From Tenacibaculum finnmarkense genomovar ulcerans (GTDB lineage Bacteria; Bacteroidota; Bacteroidia; Flavobacteriales; Flavobacteriaceae), in the NCBI RefSeq assembly GCF_900239495.1, contig NZ_OENE01000015.1, positions 1 through 64,000 on the forward strand: a stretch of 64,000 bases of DNA. Reading direction: 5' to 3'. A program made the position numbers and the translations under genes. Below the pieces are notes generated by a model that ran no database searches, had not been told where the DNA came from, and saw nothing but the letters and a program-made list of their open reading frames with translations. Below are positions 1 through 7,133 of this stretch, in pieces (within the stretch, counting starts at the first letter, position 1; each line of letters begins with the position of its first letter).

Positions 1-248
1 TAAAATCACTCGAATTGACAAGAATCATCAAAATAACTGTCAGTTCGAGTGTTTTTTTCCTTCAAAAAAATGTATCGAGAACTTTTTTAGTATCAAAAGA
101 AAACAATTCAAATTCTCGATACTATTTTAATTCCTTTTAGTCATTAAAATCACTCGAATTGACAAGAATTATCAAAATAACTGTCAGTTCGAGTGTTTTT
201 TTTATTTTTCTGTTATAAAACTTTTTTAGATGAAATTTAAACAGGCTC
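1..248. mobile_element. Right-hand part of a MITE-like inverted-repeat element (left end outside window)
   Basis: The stretch ends at 236-248 with TTTAAACAGGCTC, the same terminus as the complete element at 13994-14287. Inside, a 144 bp unit is repeated in tandem: positions 7-51 recur at 151-195. Each copy is an imperfect hairpin with one arm CACTCGAATTGACA (7-20 and 151-164) and the other ending in CAGTTCGAGTG. Between the copies a second inverted pair, TATCGAGAA and TTCTCGATA, is visible. No transposase is encoded, so this is a non-autonomous element. The left terminus is beyond position 1. Confidence 0.7.
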
Positions 249-253
249 TAAAA

Positions 254-469
254 TTAATTTCTGATTTTTCGTAAAATATCTTCCAAACCATTTAATTGTA
301 TTTCATAAACCAAGCCCATCATTTTACCTAGTTTCCCCGCAGGAAAGCCTTTGTTTTTATACCAAACAATATAATGTTCAGGTAAATCATCTAAATAATA
401 ACCTTTGTATTTTCCAAAAGGCATTCGCATTTGAGCCGTATCAATTAAAAATTGCTTGTCTGCTAACAT
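254..469 (-). CDS. DUF3820 family small protein
   Basis: A 71-residue soluble protein matching the DUF3820 family pattern: an N-terminal MPFGKYKG stretch, then a conserved LPEHYIVWY and KGFPAGKLG segment, then a leucine-rich helix. The family has no assigned biochemical role, although some members are annotated as putative quorum-sensing-regulated factors. It starts five bases after the stop of the dehydrogenase gene at 475-1683 on the same strand, so the two are probably co-transcribed. The 3' end lies only five bases from the repeat element that ends at 248, and no separate terminator is seen. Confidence 0.75.
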   Translation of the reverse strand: MLADKQFLIDTAQMRMPFGKYKGYYLDDLPEHYIVWYKNKGFPAGKLGKMMGLVYEIQLNGLEDILRKIRN

Positions 470-474
470 ATTTA

Positions 475-1683
475 TTATTCTTCGCCGTTTACATAGGCCT
501 GTAAATACGCGTAACGCTCGGCTAATTCTCCGTTTTTTGTGGTCATTTTAGCGCGTTTTAAAACACCGTCTTTATCGTCATTGAAAAAAGCTGGAATTAC
601 GTTTTCTAAAAACATTTCACCAAATCCTTCACTGGCATCTTTTGGTAATTCACAAGGTAAATTATCAACAGCCATTACAGTTATTGCTTTTTCAGTGGTA
701 AAATCAACCTCTTTTTCGGTTTGAGCATCATAGCCATAAATAGGATCAGCAATTGTTGACGAACGAAGCGTTGTTGCTACCGGGCCATCAACATCACAAG
801 AAATATCAGCGACATATTTAATTTTAAAATCAGCATTTTTTGCATCTTCTCTAGTAAATAAATACGGTGCTCCATCGCCATAAAAATGACCTGCGATAAA
901 GAAATCAGTCACTTTCGCATAGGGCATAAAATTACTTTGATAACCGCTCGGATCTTTATAAAAAGCAAACTTCTCACCTACTTTACCGTCAATGCGCTTG
1001 TTATATTCCATCACATCCGACACGCAATATACAGGCTCGGTAAAATCTGCCGTTAAATATAAAGCATCACTAATTTGTGCTATTTTTAAATAATCTAGAA
1101 TTTCTTTTGCTCCTTGCGCTACTTTTCCTGTTCCTGTTACTAAAATTTTAATGTTTGGCAACGTAATTTTGTCTAATTCGGCTTTTACAGCATCTAAATC
1201 AGTAAGAGTTTCTACTTTTGGTAAAGTGAATAATTTTTCACGTAAACCCAAAGCTCTAAATCCGTTATATGCACCTACTAAACCTGCATAACGACCAAAA
1301 CCAATTAATCGAGCACCATTTTCTTTAATGATGGTTTCATGGTCGTACATTTCAATGTTTTTAGCTAACATCCCTTGTAATAACGCACGGTTGTAAGGTT
1401 GCTTTTTAATGGTATGTGAAAAGAAAAAATATTTTTTATTCGGAATTAAAGCCTCTAAAGGAACTTCTTTTACCCCTAATAATACATCACAATCAGACAT
1501 ATCGGTTACAACCTCTAAGCCTGCATCTTTATAAGCTTGATCGCTAAAAACACGAATATCTGAACTTTCAACTACTATTTCTGCAGTTGGAAATTGCGCT
1601 TTAAATTCTTGTAATTTTTCAGGAGAAAATACCACTCTTCTATCTGGTGGATTTTTACGTTCTTTAATGATTCCGAATTTCAT
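475..1683 (-). CDS. Saccharopine dehydrogenase-like / alanine dehydrogenase-type NAD(P) oxidoreductase
   Basis: About 402 residues beginning MKFGIIKERKNPPDRRV, the N-terminus typical of the alanine dehydrogenase/PNT and lysine-forming saccharopine dehydrogenase superfamily (substrate lysine and arginines at the start). A nucleotide-binding segment ILVTGTGKVAQGA lies near residues 180-192, followed by DISCDVDGP and DNLPCELP, which fit the lysine-type (LYS1-like) branch. An in-frame ATG nine codons upstream exists, but the start at 1683 gives the canonical N-terminus. The exact substrate cannot be fixed from sequence; a dehydrogenase acting on saccharopine or a related amino acid is most likely. 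It leads a two-gene unit with the DUF3820 gene and is divergent from tmRNA. Confidence 0.75.
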   Translation of the reverse strand: MKFGIIKERKNPPDRRVVFSPEKLQEFKAQFPTAEIVVESSDIRVFSDQAYKDAGLEVVTDMSDCDVLLGVKEVPLEALIPNKKYFFFSHTIKKQPYNRALLQGMLAKNIEMYDHETIIKENGARLIGFGRYAGLVGAYNGFRALGLREKLFTLPKVETLTDLDAVKAELDKITLPNIKILVTGTGKVAQGAKEILDYLKIAQISDALYLTADFTEPVYCVSDVMEYNKRIDGKVGEKFAFYKDPSGYQSNFMPYAKVTDFFIAGHFYGDGAPYLFTREDAKNADFKIKYVADISCDVDGPVATTLRSSTIADPIYGYDAQTEKEVDFTTEKAITVMAVDNLPCELPKDASEGFGEMFLENVIPAFFNDDKDGVLKRAKMTTKNGELAERYAYLQAYVNGEE

Positions 1684-1788
1684 GTATGTATTTTGTATAA
1701 AATTAAACAAATAATCTACAATTGTTAAAAATATAACAATTTAAGCGAAAATACTTGATTTAAATGTATTTTACAAGTAGTATTTTAT

Positions 1789-1796
1789 TACCTTTG
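1789..1796 (+). promoter_or_regulatory. Candidate Bacteroidota -7 box for tmRNA
   Basis: TACCTTTG is an exact match to the Bacteroidota -7 consensus TAnnTTTG, 60 bases before the tmRNA 5' end. No clear TTTG -33 box is present at 17-23 bases upstream; an AT-rich TTTTAC at about 1768 is the nearest. Transcription from here would add about 55 bases of 5' precursor to the RNA. Confidence 0.45.
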
Positions 1797-1856
1797 CATT
1801 CTGTATTCAAATATATTAATAATATTTGATACTATTTTTTAAAATTTTATCATTTT

Positions 1857-2247
1857 GGGGACGACTGGTTTTGACAGCGAGACCAGCGATAATGTAAGCA
1901 TGCCGAGCAGTGAATAGAAACTCGTTAAACTTAATTTCAACTTTTTAAACGGCGAGAATAACTACGCTTTAGCTGCTTAATCCGAATCACAGTAGGATTG
2001 GCCTAGGCACACAAGGTGTGCAAGCTTTATGTCCACGAATAGCCTTGATTTACGGCGCTTCACTTTTGGATATCGTAAAAGTAAATATAGAAAACCTGAA
2101 GCTTCGGCAGGTTTTTGAAACTAAAGAAGATAAGCTTTTAACAGATTGTTCTTAATCAGTTACTAGTCGAAAATTAAGAAAGAAATATGTATGTAGAAAG
2201 CATTTGAACTGCTTGTTTGGACCCGGGTTCGATTCCCGGCGTCTCCA
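1857..2247 (+). ncRNA. ssrA: Transfer-messenger RNA (tmRNA)
   Basis: tmRNA rescues stalled ribosomes and tags the unfinished protein for degradation. The 5' end GGGGACGACTGG pairs with the 3' end CGTCTCC (2240-2246) to form the alanine-accepting acceptor stem, and the T-arm GGGTTCGATTCCC is at 2225-2237. The tag reading frame is 1951-1980 (GGC GAG AAT AAC TAC GCT TTA GCT GCT TAA), giving GENNYALAA, the tag known from Bacteroidota. The 3' sequence continues CAA rather than CCA, so CCA must be added after transcription. The roughly 390-base length is usual for a one-piece tmRNA. Confidence 0.97.
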
Positions 2248-2255
2248 CAATTACA

Positions 2256-2285
2256 CCCTGTAAACCCCGTGTTTACAGGGTTTTT
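2256..2285 (+). terminator. Intrinsic terminator of tmRNA
   Basis: CCCTGTAAAC (2256-2265) pairs with GTTTACAGGG (2271-2280) in a perfect 10 bp stem followed by TTTTTATTTTT. It sits nine bases after the tmRNA 3' end. Confidence 0.9.
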
Positions 2286-2306
2286 ATTTTTAGGTGTCAA
2301 AAAAAA

Positions 2307-3365
2307 CTATTTCAAAAACCAATTACAGTTAAATCCCATATTTTTGGCTATTTCATATTGAGGAAGGTAATAATTATTGATTTTTTTTGAAAACTCTTCT
2401 TTTGATATATTTTTTAACTCATCATTAGAACACTTAAACAATAAGTAATAATTTTCTAAAACTTTATTAGCTTTTTCATTTAATAAAAATTCACAAAAAT
2501 CATATTGTAAAAAACAAAAAGGTTTTAAATATTTTTCTTTTGGAAGATAATTGTTTTTTGAAGAATTTATATTTTTACTTACAGGATGAAGATTCCAAAT
2601 TAAATCATGTGTAAAAAAACTCCAAGGAAGAAAATGGTCTATGCTAACTTCTTTCATTGAAATTAATGGTTTATTTTCAAAAATATCTAGTTTATTTGGG
2701 TTTTCTGCAATATATTTCTTCCAATATGTTGTTGGCGTAGAAAGTTTTCTTAAAGTTGGTTTATCTATTTTTTTAGATAAATTTGATGTTTGAGGATTTT
2801 CGCTCTCTAAATATTTTATTAACTCAAAATAAGTATATGATTTTATTAAATTATAATTAGTTCTAATCCAAAAAGTCCAATCTTTGTTTATCTTAATTTC
2901 TTTGAGCTCAATATTTATTGTGTAAGGTGCTTTATTATCTTGTAATTCTACAATTTTAGAATTAATAATTCCATCTTTTAAACCTCTTGTTTGTTCAGCA
3001 TACCAAGCTCTAATAAATCGAAAAGGAACATATCTTGTTAATTCTGAAGTAATTTTAGTTAAAAATTTACTATCCTTATTTTCAATCAAAAATTGATATA
3101 AATCTCTTTCACTTAGATTATCTTCTAAATTATATTCCCTTTGAATTTCTTTTATAAAAAAAGCACATCGGTCTTTTTTTCCAAATGAAAGTTTAAAATA
3201 ATTAACTGGATACCAAATTTTACTGATAATTTTAAATATAATCTCATTATAAGAAATGTTTTCTTTATCCTCTAAAAAAGATATTTCTATAATAGATAAC
3301 CACCAGTAATATTTATAACTACTAGTAGTATTTTTGAAAATAGTATTAATAGGAATTAAATTCAT
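2307..3365 (-). CDS. HNH endonuclease domain protein of unknown role
   Basis: A 352-residue protein with an HNH nuclease signature in the C-terminal third: IDHFLPWSF (D243, H244), WNLHPV (N258) and NINSSKNNYLP (N267, K270). This spacing fits the beta-beta-alpha metal fold. The N-terminal 230 residues, with WYPVNYFKLSFGKKDR and many lysine and asparagine codons, match no domain I can name. It stands alone between tmRNA and the polyamine operon, facing tmRNA tail to tail. Its codon use is even more AT-rich than its neighbours'. tmRNA 3' ends are common insertion sites and solitary HNH proteins occur in restriction or anti-phage islands, so acquisition by transfer is plausible but no att repeat or integrase is seen. 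Confidence 0.75.
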   Translation of the reverse strand: MNLIPINTIFKNTTSSYKYYWWLSIIEISFLEDKENISYNEIIFKIISKIWYPVNYFKLSFGKKDRCAFFIKEIQREYNLEDNLSERDLYQFLIENKDSKFLTKITSELTRYVPFRFIRAWYAEQTRGLKDGIINSKIVELQDNKAPYTINIELKEIKINKDWTFWIRTNYNLIKSYTYFELIKYLESENPQTSNLSKKIDKPTLRKLSTPTTYWKKYIAENPNKLDIFENKPLISMKEVSIDHFLPWSFFTHDLIWNLHPVSKNINSSKNNYLPKEKYLKPFCFLQYDFCEFLLNEKANKVLENYYLLFKCSNDELKNISKEEFSKKINNYYLPQYEIAKNMGFNCNWFLK

Positions 3366-3443
3366 TGTTTTTTAAATTTGAAAAAAATACTCAATTGTAT
3401 TGGCAAGCTACAAAATGATTTTCAGAAATATTAAAAAATTTTT

Positions 3444-3490
3444 GATACTATTATCCAGCTCTTTTCATCATTAAAAAGCACTTAAATTGA
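3444..3490. repeat. Decayed copy of the MITE internal sequence
   Basis: The order GATACTATT, CTTTT, TCATTAAAA, CACT, AATTGA reproduces, with scattered substitutions, the segment at 114-164 and at 14118-14155. It appears to be a degraded remnant of the same element, lying in the 657-base gap between the HNH gene and the arginine decarboxylase gene. The rest of 3366-3640 is AT-rich with nothing recognisable. Confidence 0.45.
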
Positions 3491-3646
3491 ATAAATAATA
3501 TCTTTAATATAGCAACAGTAAATTATTTAAACGATACTAATCCGTAAAATAAACCCAAACTAAAAACGTACTAATCAAATTTTTAAACACAAATAACAGT
3601 TCAAAAAAAAGATAGCATTATTTTTATCAAAAAAAATAAAAAAAAG

Positions 3647-3676
3647 TTTGTCATATTAAAAAAAAGTTTACATTTA
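3647..3676 (+). promoter_or_regulatory. Promoter of the arginine decarboxylase operon leader
   Basis: TTTG (3647-3650) is followed after 18 bases by TACATTTA (3669-3676). This fits the Bacteroidota -33/-7 promoter (TTTG, 17-23 bases, TAnnTTTG) except for the last base. Transcription would start near 3681-3683, about 20 bases before the small ORF at 3700 and about 340 bases before the decarboxylase start. Confidence 0.55.
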
Positions 3677-3699
3677 CCACATCTTATTAGATAGGTTCA

Positions 3700-3867
3700 A
3701 TGCAACGTTTTACTTATTTCGAAAATAACTTTTGTTGGGAGATAAAAGGTTATTTTGTGTTTTGGAAACACAACGGAAAAATTAAGGTTTCTTCCTCTTC
3801 GTACAATTATTCATTACCACTGAATTTTCATAATCAGTCTGGTGATTGTCTTGCGTTAAGACTCTAA
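3700..3867 (+). CDS. Putative 55-residue leader peptide upstream of arginine decarboxylase
   Basis: An ATG-started frame of 56 codons including the stop, located between a good promoter match and a terminator-like hairpin in the 5' leader of the polyamine operon. The product starts MQRFTYFENNFCWEIKGYFV and ends SGDCLALRL. It has four consecutive serine codons, no signal peptide and no membrane segment, and resembles no family I know. Its GC content is higher and its amino-acid mix more protein-like than the flanking AT-rich DNA, which argues for selection. It could be a regulatory leader peptide, since arginine occurs at residue 3 and two codons before the stop, or an independent small protein. 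Function is unknown. Confidence 0.5.
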   Translation: MQRFTYFENNFCWEIKGYFVFWKHNGKIKVSSSSYNYSLPLNFHNQSGDCLALRL

Positions 3868-3889
3868 CTATTCATTTTCTTTTTGGTCT

Positions 3890-3928
3890 AACAAATTCGC
3901 TATAAGATAGCCGTATTATTTGTTTTTT
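3890..3928 (+). terminator. Terminator-like hairpin (possible attenuator) in the speA leader
   Basis: AACAAAT (3890-3896) pairs with ATTTGTT (3918-3924), with an inner stem GCTAT (3899-3903) and ATAGC (3907-3911), followed by TTTTTT to 3928. It begins 23 bases after the small ORF stop and lies 95 bases before the decarboxylase ATG. Further on, GCTGTG (3991-3996) and CACAGC (4004-4009) form a second small hairpin close to the start codon. Confidence 0.45.
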
Positions 3929-4022
3929 AAAATTTTATTAATTTGAAAAAGTTACAGCATTTTGTTGTTACTATTTTTTGAACAAATCCTGCTGTGCTTA
4001 AAACACAGCCAAACCAAAGATA

Positions 4023-5420
4023 ATGAATACCAGATATAAAGATTTAATCGAACAAACTTTTGATTTTCCGCAAGAAGAATTTCATACTAAAAATGATAAC
4101 TTATTTTTTCATAATATTGATATGATGGCTTTAGTAAAGCAATATGGTTCGCCATTAAAATTTACTTATTTGCCAAAAATATCAGAAAATATACATAAAG
4201 CTAAAAATTGGTTTCATAAAGCAATGGAAAAACACCAATATAAAGGAACTTATAATTACAGTTATTGTACTAAAAGTTCGCACTTTAAATATGTATTGGA
4301 AGAAGCTCTTAAAAATGATATCCATATAGAAACCTCATCGGCTTTTGATATCGATATTGTTAAAAATCTAAAGAAAGAAGGCAAGTTAAGCAACGATGCT
4401 TTTGTGTTATGTAATGGTTTTAAAAGAGATCAATATGTTACAAATATTGCTGATTTAATTGATTCAGGACACAAAAACTGTGTGCCTATTATTGATAATT
4501 ATGAAGAACTAAGTTTACTTTTAAAAGAAACTAAAAACAACTTTAAAGTAGGAATTCGTATTGCTTCGGAAGAAGAACCAAAGTTCGAATTTTACACCAG
4601 TCGTTTAGGAATTGGTTATAAAAATATTGTATCATTTTATCAACGTGAAATTGCCAACAATCCACAGGTAGAATTAAAAATGCTTCATTTTTTTATCAAT
4701 ACAGGTATAAAAGACAATGCTTATTATTGGAACGAATTATTAAAATGTTTAAACGTTTATACAGCTTTAAAAAAAGTATGCCCAACATTAGATAGTTTAA
4801 ATATAGGTGGAGGTTTTCCTATTAAAAATTCATTAGCATTTGAGTATGATTATGAATATATGGTTGATGAAATCATAAATCAGATAAACCTTACTTGTAA
4901 AGAAGCTGGAGTGGATGTTCCTAATATTTTTACCGAATTCGGAAGCTTTACCGTAGGAGAAGCTGGAGGTGCTGTGTATGAAATATTGTATCAGAAAAAA
5001 CAAAACGATCGTGAAAAATGGAATATGATTAACTCTTCTTTCATAACAACATTACCAGACTCATGGGCTATTAACAAACGCTTTATTATGCTTCCTTTAA
5101 ATAAATGGGATCATAAATACGAACGTGTTTTATTAGGAGGATTAACCTGTGATAGTGATGATTATTACAATTCAGAACAACATGTAAACGGTATTTATCT
5201 ACCTACTTATGAAAAAGAAAATCCATTATATATCGGTTTTTTTAACACAGGTGCTTATCAAGAAACTATTGGTGGTTTTGGCGGATTACAACATTGCTTA
5301 ATTCCACATCCAAAACACGTGTTAATTTCAAAAGATATCAACGGAAATATAATAACTAAATTATTTAAAGAACAACAAAAAAGTGAAGCATTACTTGCTA
5401 TTTTAGGATATGAAAAATAA
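4023..5420 (+). CDS. speA: Arginine decarboxylase (PLP-dependent, fold type III)
   Basis: Decarboxylates arginine to agmatine, the first step of putrescine synthesis by this route. The 465-residue protein has an alanine-racemase-like barrel: a PLP lysine candidate in YSYCTKSSH (K84), a glycine-rich phosphate-binding LNIGGGFP at about 258-265, and a TEFGSFTVGEAGG segment near 303-315. It is shorter than the ~630-residue E. coli SpeA and matches the compact form found in Bacteroidota. The ATG follows a long leader. Its 3' end overlaps the agmatinase gene by 11 bases, which implies translational coupling. The adjacent agmatinase supports arginine as the substrate over ornithine or lysine. Confidence 0.85.
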   Translation: MNTRYKDLIEQTFDFPQEEFHTKNDNLFFHNIDMMALVKQYGSPLKFTYLPKISENIHKAKNWFHKAMEKHQYKGTYNYSYCTKSSHFKYVLEEALKNDIHIETSSAFDIDIVKNLKKEGKLSNDAFVLCNGFKRDQYVTNIADLIDSGHKNCVPIIDNYEELSLLLKETKNNFKVGIRIASEEEPKFEFYTSRLGIGYKNIVSFYQREIANNPQVELKMLHFFINTGIKDNAYYWNELLKCLNVYTALKKVCPTLDSLNIGGGFPIKNSLAFEYDYEYMVDEIINQINLTCKEAGVDVPNIFTEFGSFTVGEAGGAVYEILYQKKQNDREKWNMINSSFITTLPDSWAINKRFIMLPLNKWDHKYERVLLGGLTCDSDDYYNSEQHVNGIYLPTYEKENPLYIGFFNTGAYQETIGGFGGLQHCLIPHPKHVLISKDINGNIITKLFKEQQKSEALLAILGYEK

Positions 5421-6354
5421 AACAACATACGCAGGGATTCCTGAAAACTACGCAAAATTAGAAACAGCAAACATCGTTTTAATTCCTGTGCCTTACGACG
5501 GTACAAGTACTTGGCAAAAAGGTGCCGATAAAGGACCAGAAGCATTTTTAAAAGCTTCTGAAAATATGGAATTATACGACATCGAAACTGATAGCGAAGT
5601 TTATAAAGAAGGAATTTATTTAGCCGATGCTGTACTTGAAAACGCATCACCAGAAAAAATGGTAGAAGCGGTTCACCAAACAACTAAAAAGTACATCAAT
5701 AAAAATAAATTTGTAACTCTTTTTGGTGGAGAACACTCAATTTCTATTGGAACAATTAGAGCTTTTAATGAATGTTACAACAACTTAACAGTATTACATA
5801 TTGATGCACATGCTGATTTACGTAAAGAATATCAAGGCTCATCATACAATCATGCTTGTGCTGTTTACGAAGCTAGTCAAAATACCAATTTAGTACAAGT
5901 GGGCATCAGAAGTATGGATGCTTCAGAAAAAACAGCTATGAACATGGATAAAACTTTTTTTGCTCATGATATGGCTGTCAATGAATATTGGATGGAAGAT
6001 GTTATCGATCAATTAACAAATAACGTGTTTATTACTTTTGATTTAGATGCCATAGACCCATCAATAATGCCAAGTACAGGAACACCTGAACCTGGAGGAT
6101 TGTTTTATTATGAAACACTAGAATTCTTGAAAAAAGTATTTACAGAGAAAAATGTTGTTGGTTTTGATATCGTAGAATTATGCCCTAATACGATTGATAA
6201 ATCATCTGATTTTTTAGCCGCTAAATTGTACTATAAAATGTTGAGTTATAAATTTTCTTCAAATACAGAAGAAGATACTACTAATTTTAATATCAAAAAA
6301 AATAAACAACATACTGTACCTAAATTTAAAAATAAATTAGACGAAGAGTTTTAA
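5410..6354 (+). CDS. speB: Agmatinase (ureohydrolase family)
   Basis: Hydrolyses agmatine to putrescine and urea. The 314-residue protein shows the ureohydrolase manganese-binding motifs in order: GGEHS (H109), DAHAD (132-136) with the following NHAC, and DLDAIDPS (211-218). An N-terminal VPYDGTSTWQKGADKGP is also typical. After residue 285 a lysine- and asparagine-rich tail extends beyond the usual end of the domain. It overlaps the decarboxylase gene by 11 bases, and its stop is followed directly by the ATG of the next gene. The pairing with arginine decarboxylase favours agmatinase over arginase or formimidoylglutamase. Confidence 0.9.
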   Translation: MKNKTTYAGIPENYAKLETANIVLIPVPYDGTSTWQKGADKGPEAFLKASENMELYDIETDSEVYKEGIYLADAVLENASPEKMVEAVHQTTKKYINKNKFVTLFGGEHSISIGTIRAFNECYNNLTVLHIDAHADLRKEYQGSSYNHACAVYEASQNTNLVQVGIRSMDASEKTAMNMDKTFFAHDMAVNEYWMEDVIDQLTNNVFITFDLDAIDPSIMPSTGTPEPGGLFYYETLEFLKKVFTEKNVVGFDIVELCPNTIDKSSDFLAAKLYYKMLSYKFSSNTEEDTTNFNIKKNKQHTVPKFKNKLDEEF

Positions 6355-7131
6355 ATGGATTTACAAGCCATCGCATATCATTTAGAAGAAAAAATTCAAC
6401 TAAATGAAATTCGTAATCTGCTAACAGATTATATGCTAATTAAAAGAGAACATTCCTTTTTATTGTACAAAATAAACGCTGACTCTTATTTATATATCAA
6501 AGATTACGGAAGTGTTGTTTTTATAAATTGTGATGCTATTTTAATTAAAAAAAACATTGATATTTTATCTAAAGGAAGTAAAAAAGTTACAGAACTACCT
6601 TCTGAAGATTATAAAATAATTTTTAATAATGAAATAGAAGTTGATTTTGGAAGCATCCAAATAAAAGAATTAAATGAAGATGTGGCACATATTATAATGC
6701 TGAATTTAGCGCAATCTGTGGCATTGATGAATTATGTAAATAAAACATCTGATTTACATGATAAAACATTAATATATTCTAAGCAATTAGAACGTACAGG
6801 TAGTTTTAAATTGACCAAAACAAACATGAGAAAATTCATAGGTAGTACCATGAATTTAAAAAACAATATTACCGAGAATCTATATGTTTTTGATACTTCG
6901 GATTTAGCTTGGAGTAATAAAGATTTATCAACATTAGATTATAAATTAAAAGATGAATTAGATATTGTAAAAAGATATCAAGGAACACAAAATAGTTTAA
7001 ACATCATTAAAGAAAACTTAGATCTTTTTAACGACATACTACAACATAAATACAGCAGTATGCTAGAGTGGATTATTATTATTTTAATCCTTTTTGAAAT
7101 TATACAAGTTATTATTGAAAAATTTATATAA
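6355..7131 (+). CDS. RMD1/DUF155 family membrane protein
   Basis: 258 residues with the RMD1 (DUF155) layout: an N-terminal mixed region with the YGSVVFIN strand, a helical middle, and a C-terminal QHKYSSMLEWIIIILILFEI that ends in one membrane helix. Eukaryotic relatives (RMND1, Rmd1/Rmd8) support mitochondrial translation or the cytoskeleton; the bacterial role is unknown. The start codon directly abuts the agmatinase stop, and the next gene begins two bases after its own stop. It is therefore a firm member of the polyamine operon. A helper for membrane association of the pathway is conceivable but is only a guess. Confidence 0.75.
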   Translation: MDLQAIAYHLEEKIQLNEIRNLLTDYMLIKREHSFLLYKINADSYLYIKDYGSVVFINCDAILIKKNIDILSKGSKKVTELPSEDYKIIFNNEIEVDFGSIQIKELNEDVAHIIMLNLAQSVALMNYVNKTSDLHDKTLIYSKQLERTGSFKLTKTNMRKFIGSTMNLKNNITENLYVFDTSDLAWSNKDLSTLDYKLKDELDIVKRYQGTQNSLNIIKENLDLFNDILQHKYSSMLEWIIIILILFEIIQVIIEKFI

Positions 7132-7133
7132 AA

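Noticed and set aside
1-248. A CRISPR array, given the two 45-base repeats
   Set aside because: There are only two repeat units 144 bases apart, they are imperfect palindromes, a related copy lies in a MITE, and no cas gene is present.
2248-4022. A genomic island with att sites after tmRNA
   Set aside because: No integrase and no second copy of the tmRNA 3' end was found, so only the isolated HNH gene remains as weak support.
5258-5683. A 141-codon minus frame over the speA-speB junction
   Set aside because: It is antisense to two clearly coding genes, and its basic, cysteine-rich product looks non-natural.
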